A stretch of 64,000 bases of DNA, from contig SPDT01000006.1 of assembly GCA_008477525.1 (NCBI GenBank), positions 3,809,501-3,873,500 on the forward strand, in the 5' to 3' direction. Below the pieces are notes generated by a model, which worked only from the letters and a program-made list of their open reading frames with translations, was not told the DNA's origin and did not search any database. Below, in pieces: positions 58,086 to 64,000 of this stretch. Made by a program: the position numbers and the translations under genes. Position 1 is the first letter of the stretch; each line of letters begins with the position of its first letter. This DNA is from Hypomyces perniciosus (lineage: Eukaryota > Ascomycota > Sordariomycetes > Hypocreales > Hypocreaceae).

Positions 58086-58983
58086 CCTGATGCCTGGGTG
58101 TTTGTCATGACTGGGCTGGAGAGAATGAAGACGAACGTCGAGGTGTGTTTGACTGGGTTGGACAAACAAGATCGAATCTCAGGAGCTGCTTGTACAACAA
58201 CAAATATAGTCCCAAACAAACGCAATGAGGAACATAGCAGCCTCGGACACTCTGCTAGAAACGGTGTACAAAGTATCCATATGGGAAGACCACACGCCAG
58301 TCAACCATGCCATGCACCGCAAACAACTTCAGAGCGTTTTGTACACGCTTCACATCACGATTCCTCTCCATGACATCAGTTCCAATCGGCCCGCTCGCTG
58401 AACCCCCCAAAACACCCATGTTGAGATCCACGTTGGGATGAAGAATCGTCAGATCAAGGGCAGAGAGGGTTCCGTTTGCTTTTGTTTGCCTGTCTTCGAG
58501 GTCTCACGACAGCGTTGCTCCGCCTCCCTAGTCCCATGCAATAACCCACACACAAGGCCGATAAAAAGGCGTGGGAAGCGACATGACGACATGGCACCAA
58601 AGCACGACCTTTGGAAGATGCATTGAATCACTGCATGGTTCCAGACTGATGGGAGGCGGTAGGAAGGGGGAATTCTCGGCCAGAAAAAAAAAACAAGGAG
58701 TAGCGGATCAGCTGGACGGCGGAGGGAAACTGCAGTGAATCAATCACCTGTGTATTCCTACCTCCCATATAGATAAAGGACGCTGTTCTCCTCTCATATA
58801 TACGACGGACGAGAACCTCTTCTAGCCCTACTGAACATCTATTACCATCAAATCTCTCCCCTCTGACAAACCTCCTCGTTTCTCTCCTATTACTTGCAAT
58901 CCTATTTCAGTACAATTACTCCACATACATACACGGAAAGACAAAAAAAAACCTAAAAAGGAGATATCGAAAAGCCTAGAACC
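58086..58983. other. Intergenic, promoter of the small secreted protein
   Basis: An 0.9-kb region. TATA-like CATATAGATAAAGG lies at 58766-58779 and CTCATATATACG near 58793-58804. A CT-rich leader with a short A-run follows up to the ATG. No other coding frame is supported. Confidence 0.55.
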
Positions 58984-59289
58984 ATGATCTTCATCACTTC
59001 TCTCCTCCTCTTCATCTCCTCCACTGGCGCCATCGCCGTCCCGAACAACAACAACGCGGGTATCAACAACAGAGCAAAAGCCCCCTCTACGCCTCCTCCT
59101 CTCACATTTGCACCGGCTCCAACCACGACATCTGTCCATTGCGATGTTTCGTACTGCACAAATGGCACGTCCTTCTGCCACTATTGGGCCGGCGCGAGTA
59201 CTTGGGATCGATCTGGGCCATGGCCGGGTGAGGTTCGAACTACCTTGGGCACTTGCCAGGTATTCGCAACGAAGCCAACGCCTGCTTGA
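58984..59289 (+). CDS. Small secreted four-cysteine protein, 101 aa
   Basis: A single exon. The signal peptide MIFITSLLLFISSTGAIA (cleavage after residue 18) is followed by an Asn/Pro/Thr-rich stretch (19-50). A compact domain then has four cysteines at 53, 58, 65 and 91, enough for two disulphides, and aromatic residues CHYWAG and STWDRSGPWPGE. The TATA-like sequences and CT-rich leader immediately upstream support a real promoter. Size, secretion and even Cys number fit a candidate effector or a surface-active/antimicrobial protein. I do not recognise a named family, and the role is unknown. Confidence 0.75.
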   Translation: MIFITSLLLFISSTGAIAVPNNNNAGINNRAKAPSTPPPLTFAPAPTTTSVHCDVSYCTNGTSFCHYWAGASTWDRSGPWPGEVRTTLGTCQVFATKPTPA

Positions 59290-59825
59290 GGGGATATCCG
59301 AAATTTGGGGATAGCGATGGACAGACAAGACTGGTTGGTTCGCAATATGGGAGAAGGGTGTTTGGTAGAAGCCTGGTCGGATTCAACAGAGAATTAAGGG
59401 TGTTGGTGTAGGTATTCATGCTTCATGGTGGATGTTCTCGTTGAAATAAAATCCCTCGCTTGTAACTTCTCAAAAGACTCAAGGTGCATGCTATTCAAAC
59501 TGTGTCCCGCAGACGATCCTGGTGGATCGTATAAGTCGTAAACTGTGGGCTTGATATTTGGTTGTCTGCTCAGATGCGACCTCGAGTAAGAGACTCTCAT
59601 TATGATAATATATGCCTTTGATTGCGAGTCCCATTCATAATAATCCTTCGTCTAAATCTTACACCATGTCCAACAGTCTAAGCAACTATCACACTAATCC
59701 CAATGACTATCCTACCATACCCAAGCGCCATTCCGCACACATCATCTCAACAAACACTTATACGCCCAAATAGAATCTCACACATTTACGTCGTAACAAC
59801 CTAAACAAATGACTCATGATAGTCA
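59290..59825. other. Intergenic between convergent genes
   Basis: A 536-bp stretch with 3' UTR-like AT-rich sequence. No repeats, RNA gene or coding frame found. Confidence 0.6.
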
Positions 59826-61823
59826 TCAACTGTCGGAGCCCGAAGCGACCTCTAAGCCCCCAAAGCTGCCGACACTACCGTTTCTCGTGAGTCTTCCAGA
59901 CTCAGGAGGGCCAGCTGTGGGCACTCGCTCATAGCCTGACTTTATAGAGGCGGTACTAGCAGGCAATCGATCCTCGCCGTCAAACTCGCCGTGCTCCTCA
60001 TCAGGAGCAAACTCTGTTGGGCCCGATATATCGTCTCTAATTCGCAGCACAAAGAAGGCTGAACCAAGAGCGAATAGACCACCCAGTGCCAGCACAATGG
60101 CAATGCTGTGATCCCCCGGAGTCCCTCGTGGCTTTTGCCAGATTTTGAAGATTAGGCTTGAGCCGATGTTTGCAATAATTTGAGGCGCGGCAATGGACAT
60201 GTTGTGGATTCCCATTATGACTCCGGCTTGATCTACCTCCTCTTCCGGCTCTTCCGTATCCAGGGTAGCAGTGGAGGCGCTCAGTTCGTTGCCACCTCTG
60301 TGAGGCATATTGGCGCGGGCAAGAGCATCACGCCGACTAATTTCAGCACTGATGATGGCGTATGGCGCCCAAAGAGTAATGGCCCAGGTTATGCCAGCGA
60401 CTCCAATCAACGCTGTCGCGGCGGTGACGGACCTCACGAAGACAGTGCAAACCATAACGAGGGCGAAAAGAATTAGAGAACCAAACCAGGCCCGTCTGAG
60501 AGTGAGGCCGGGTATCCTCAAACTATCGAAGAACGAGGGTTTGCCGTCGCTTCCAGAGTTGCCTGATACGGGATGACTGTCGTAAGTTGGGGCGACAAAA
60601 AAGGGAAGGAATACGTTGGTTAGAAGGCTAACAATGGAGTTAATGAGAAGGGCAAACGATCCAATCCGCGTTGCCTGTTCGTAAAGCCTGTCTATCTCCT
60701 CGGGGGTCATGTGAGGATTCTCTTCAAGGAAAGGTTGGACATAGATCTCGCCGATGTAAGACGATGTGTAGAATAGAAGAGGGAAAAAGCCAACCCAGCC
60801 ACAGAACTGGACCTGGCACACTCGCATAATCTGGGGCGGTAGTCGCCTGATGGACTTGAAGATGGTGAAGAAGAAGGTAATAACGTTGGGCTTTTTGTGT
60901 GGAGGACCGCTCAAGCGGGGATCCCTCTCTTGAATCAGAGACGTGCTCAATAACACCGTGGAGCCCAGAGCAAGACTGGCTATTGCGCAAAGAATCTTGA
61001 ACTGGCTGTTGCCCAGGAACCACAGAGGCGTTGTGAGGTTGACATATCCTGCAATGAAACCGATGATGTTCCCAACACCTGTCATCCGACTGGCCATGGA
61101 ATTCGCGGCTTCTTGTTGATGAGCGGGGCCACAGTCAACGATGAAGGCTCGAATAGCGGCCTGAACGGTGTTGATGGCAAAGTCCAGCAGGTATACGCCA
61201 ATCACGGCTGTCACTATGACGCTGACCTTGACACCATTCGATGCAGGATCAGCACCAAAAATGCCGAGAAATCCTGTGACAATTTCCTTTGTCCAAGCCA
61301 AGAACAACAGGCCGACAATCGTAGCAGCAGCTCCGCCGAGCATAAACGGTTTGCGCTTCCCCCATGAGAGACGGCAGTTGTCACTCAGCATGCCGATGTA
61401 TGGCTGAACCAGCGTGCCCGTCAAAGGACCAGCGATCCATACCAGGGCCATCAATGACTTGCTGAGTCCCAGAGACAACAAATATGGGGAACCGTTGGAC
61501 AATTCGACCGACCAGGCAATCTGCAGACCACCGATCCCGATCGTCAACATGGTCAAGTACCACAAGCTCTTGGTGGTCTGGCTGTCATCGACATGCCCAG
61601 CATTGTATCCATCACGATCCAGTTCAGAGGAAGTGTTGTCGGTTGGTGGGAGGAGAGGCGATTGCTCATCGCGCACGGGTACGCGAATCTCGTCGATGGA
61701 ACGGTTGCGGACGGAGCTGGCATCTGGAGTCGACGGCTGGCTGGTGCTCGGGGTGGACTGTCTAGACGAGACGGCTTGGCCAGACAGTTGCTCCACCACG
61801 GCTTGGGGCGAAGACGCTGTCAT
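59826..61823 (-). CDS. GPH-type sugar transporter (SLC45/sucrose-H+ symporter family)
   Basis: A single exon of 665 aa from the ATG at 61823 (MTASSPQAVVEQL). The frame stays open upstream to 61940 but without another ATG. About 85 hydrophilic residues, including DEQSPLLPP, precede twelve membrane spans. The family signature after span 2 is MLSDNCRLSWGKRKPF, with GPLTGTLVQPYIG before it and LWAPYAIISAEISRRDA late in the protein. Fungal relatives transport maltose, sucrose or other alpha-glucosides with protons, mostly at the plasma membrane. The C-terminal tail is acidic and Ser-rich. It converges with the small secreted protein. Confidence 0.9.
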   Translation of the reverse strand: MTASSPQAVVEQLSGQAVSSRQSTPSTSQPSTPDASSVRNRSIDEIRVPVRDEQSPLLPPTDNTSSELDRDGYNAGHVDDSQTTKSLWYLTMLTIGIGGLQIAWSVELSNGSPYLLSLGLSKSLMALVWIAGPLTGTLVQPYIGMLSDNCRLSWGKRKPFMLGGAAATIVGLLFLAWTKEIVTGFLGIFGADPASNGVKVSVIVTAVIGVYLLDFAINTVQAAIRAFIVDCGPAHQQEAANSMASRMTGVGNIIGFIAGYVNLTTPLWFLGNSQFKILCAIASLALGSTVLLSTSLIQERDPRLSGPPHKKPNVITFFFTIFKSIRRLPPQIMRVCQVQFCGWVGFFPLLFYTSSYIGEIYVQPFLEENPHMTPEEIDRLYEQATRIGSFALLINSIVSLLTNVFLPFFVAPTYDSHPVSGNSGSDGKPSFFDSLRIPGLTLRRAWFGSLILFALVMVCTVFVRSVTAATALIGVAGITWAITLWAPYAIISAEISRRDALARANMPHRGGNELSASTATLDTEEPEEEVDQAGVIMGIHNMSIAAPQIIANIGSSLIFKIWQKPRGTPGDHSIAIVLALGGLFALGSAFFVLRIRDDISGPTEFAPDEEHGEFDGEDRLPASTASIKSGYERVPTAGPPESGRLTRNGSVGSFGGLEVASGSDS

Positions 61824-64000
61824 GACGGGCGAAGTAAATGGGTTGGGTCGAGGAGTCGACCTTAAACCATATGATCTTTCAGAACGGTGTTTACAGGTGA
61901 ATTCATGAGAGGGCCATGGCTTGTGAGGATGGTGAAACAAGCTGGAGAGGGTATTCCAGCACGCATCAAGAAGGAGGAAAAGCCACAGCCAAGAGCCAGG
62001 GTGTTCAGGCGAGGCTCGCGCAAAACAAGCAAATCATCGGTGACAACGGCCACGAGACTCGAAAGCGGGCAGCGGTTTCCGATGCGATCAAGACGGGACA
62101 GCGGGAATTACCAATCGGAGAGCATCAGACCTGCAGAGACGCGTTTCTGTCCAGATGACAGCAACATACGAATAGCAGTGCTTAAGCCATGGCTTTGGGA
62201 GGGTGTCGTGATGCGTCATGTGCGCAGGCACCAATCAAGTGGCGCTGTCAGGACCTACGCACAGTGGGCAGTCAGGCACTGAGAAGCTGGAAGCCCAGTT
62301 GTGGCGGACCACTGTGGACGGAAGAGGAGCCCCCCGCAACTCGCTAGTGATGGAGCGACCAATCAGGTCCCTGGACGGCCAGTTGATGAAGCAACGACGA
62401 CGAGAGAATGAGGAGTGTTTGGGACATATATTACCGCTTTTTGACGTTTGCATGTGAAGCCTTCTTCTTCTAAGTGCCATAGGGGGAGGGGACCCGGTAC
62501 TGTCCCACAGAGGAGATACGGTGAGCCCATAATCGATAGTAGTATACGGAGTAGGCTTCTGGTGAAACTCATGGTCTTTGGTCCGTCTGTTTGAGGAGGA
62601 AAGGTCTGCAAACATTACATAATACAAATACACCCACTTTGATCGTTTATTAAGTAAGCAAGGGATATCAAGTCTATTCCAGGGATGCTGCTCTTCTCCA
62701 CCCTTTGTCTCCTTTAACTATGCCGTCAAACGAGAACACAAAGCAGAGTGTAGATACCTAGGCAAATCCCCAGGCAGATACCCTTGAATTTCTCGCCATG
62801 CGATTGCCCAGCCGAGGTGGCAAAGCTGAGCCAAGAGGTGGCCGTGACAAGGCGAAATCGACGGGAGGCTACGGGTGCCCACGGCCTGCCAAGCTGCCAA
62901 GTGCGCAACGGGACGGCATAGCCAACAAAATTTCCTTGGTCTTCAGGTACGAAGCATCTGTTATAATACAGATATGAGTGTATATTTTCCACGACTGTTG
63001 CCGTCGGTGCGCCGTTGTTGATGGAGATATCTGTTCCTTTTGAGGTGGTTTACATAAGCGTAAGGCAGCAGTTTGACCCGAAAACTCCGTGAGCGTGCCT
63101 TCGTGCAATGCACAAGCCAGATAGCGACTCGACATTAGCACGATACATTGGTCATATGGAACACAATACGACGTAGGAGTGGTAGTAGTACTCCCGCGCC
63201 ACTACGGAGTAAAGCGAGTCAGTTGGGGGGTCAGTTCATCTATTTGTGTTTCTTGTTTTCTTTTGCGCTTTCTTCTTCGGCGTCTTGTTGTCTTGGGGAA
63301 GGCTTCCGCGGCCGGGCCGATACCAGAACCGTTCCAGAAATTTGGTCATTCCCGAGATACCAAGATCGGGCGACTGTGCAAGATGGCCAAGATTGTCGGA
63401 AAACGGGGTAGCATTACTCCGTACATATGACCATGACGGATACGGAGTGGTCTACCGTCTTGGACGCGTCGTAATGCAACCAATCGAGGGATCCAAGTCA
63501 AAGAGACGGATCCAGCGCCAAAGCTCGGCCGCAACCAGATGGGCCACAATGGGCCGAATCTAGAGATTCCAGACTGCAGTGTTGGGAAAAAAGACCGAGA
63601 GGAGAGAACAGCAAGTTAGGCGTTGTCACATTCTTTTAACCATTTCTGCCGTTCTAGAATGGCGATAGTCTCCCACCCGTTCCAGTAACGGCGCACCCAC
63701 GAAAACTAAGAGCCGGAGAGTGCATCTTGGCGGAGCCGCCGAAGCCTATCACCGACTTGGATGCGATTCATGCGGCTTCGTCGGCATCGAGTGCATTCTC
63801 CTCAGGCTGTTTTTGAGGCTGAGACCTCGAGGTCCTTTGGGGAGCCCATTGGGGGGGCGACATTTTCGGGGGGGATTTCCTGTGCAGGAAAAGATGCAGC
63901 CAACTTCCAACTACAAAGGCATTCTCCGGGCAGTGCTCCATGCTCAGACTACTGACCTCATCATGTGGGGGGCTTGCGGCAACCCCGGCTGGGGTGAACA
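61824..64000. other. Upstream region of the sugar transporter; no further gene seen
   Basis: A 2.2-kb stretch to the right edge. Motif copies occur near 62550, 63205, 63413 and 63440. Short frames on both strands (for example 62218-62457 and 63148-63411) have no domain or coherent composition. A gene starting beyond the edge cannot be excluded. Confidence 0.5.

Noticed and set aside
61824..61940. N-terminal extension of the sugar transporter
   Set aside because: Open but without an ATG; the first in-frame ATG is at 61823 and gives a normal-length family member.

Overview
The window is nuclear DNA of a filamentous ascomycete (Pezizomycotina). The genes have short introns (mostly 44-134 bp) with GTAAGT-like donors and CTRAC-like branch sites. 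The gene families are typical of this subphylum: a NACHT-WD40 NLR, a Zn2Cys6 regulator, an Mnn10-type mannosyltransferase and a secreted GH16 enzyme. A Sordariomycete or Eurotiomycete is most likely, but I cannot place it further from sequence alone. I support 18 protein-coding genes, about one per 3.6 kb. All spliced models were built by hand from donor/acceptor sites and reading-frame continuity.

Left third (1-28.5 kb): a left-truncated NLR-like receptor (alpha/beta-hydrolase, NACHT, WD40; minus) is followed by a CaM-kinase (plus) and a 386-aa protein of unknown function (minus). A 3.6-kb gene-free stretch contains a tRNA-like element. Next come histidyl-tRNA synthetase (minus), a full-size ABCB exporter (plus), an alpha/beta-hydrolase (minus), a C2H2+Zn2Cys6 transcription factor (minus) and an MFS exporter (plus). 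The exporter, regulator, exporter neighbourhood suggests a detoxification role, but no biosynthetic core enzyme is present.

Middle third (28.5-46.3 kb): a FYVE plus ZNRF-type RING ubiquitin ligase, a five/six-C2 tricalbin (ER-plasma membrane tether), proteasome beta5 (Pre2), mitochondrial Qri7 (tRNA t6A synthesis) and a 1447-residue single-pass membrane protein of unknown function. These are mostly housekeeping and membrane-trafficking genes.

Right third (46.3-64 kb): gene-poor and rich in microsatellites. It holds an Mnn10-like alpha-1,6-mannosyltransferase, a secreted GH16 glucanase, a MAPEG protein, a 101-aa secreted four-cysteine protein and a GPH-type sugar transporter. Most relate to the cell surface, secretion or nutrition.

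Between genes, a short motif family (TACGGAGTA / TACTTCGTA and complements) recurs dozens of times, often paired head to head into hairpins, and is nearly absent from coding sequence. With the NLR, the FYVE-ZNRF ligase and the small secreted protein, it is among the observations most worth following up.
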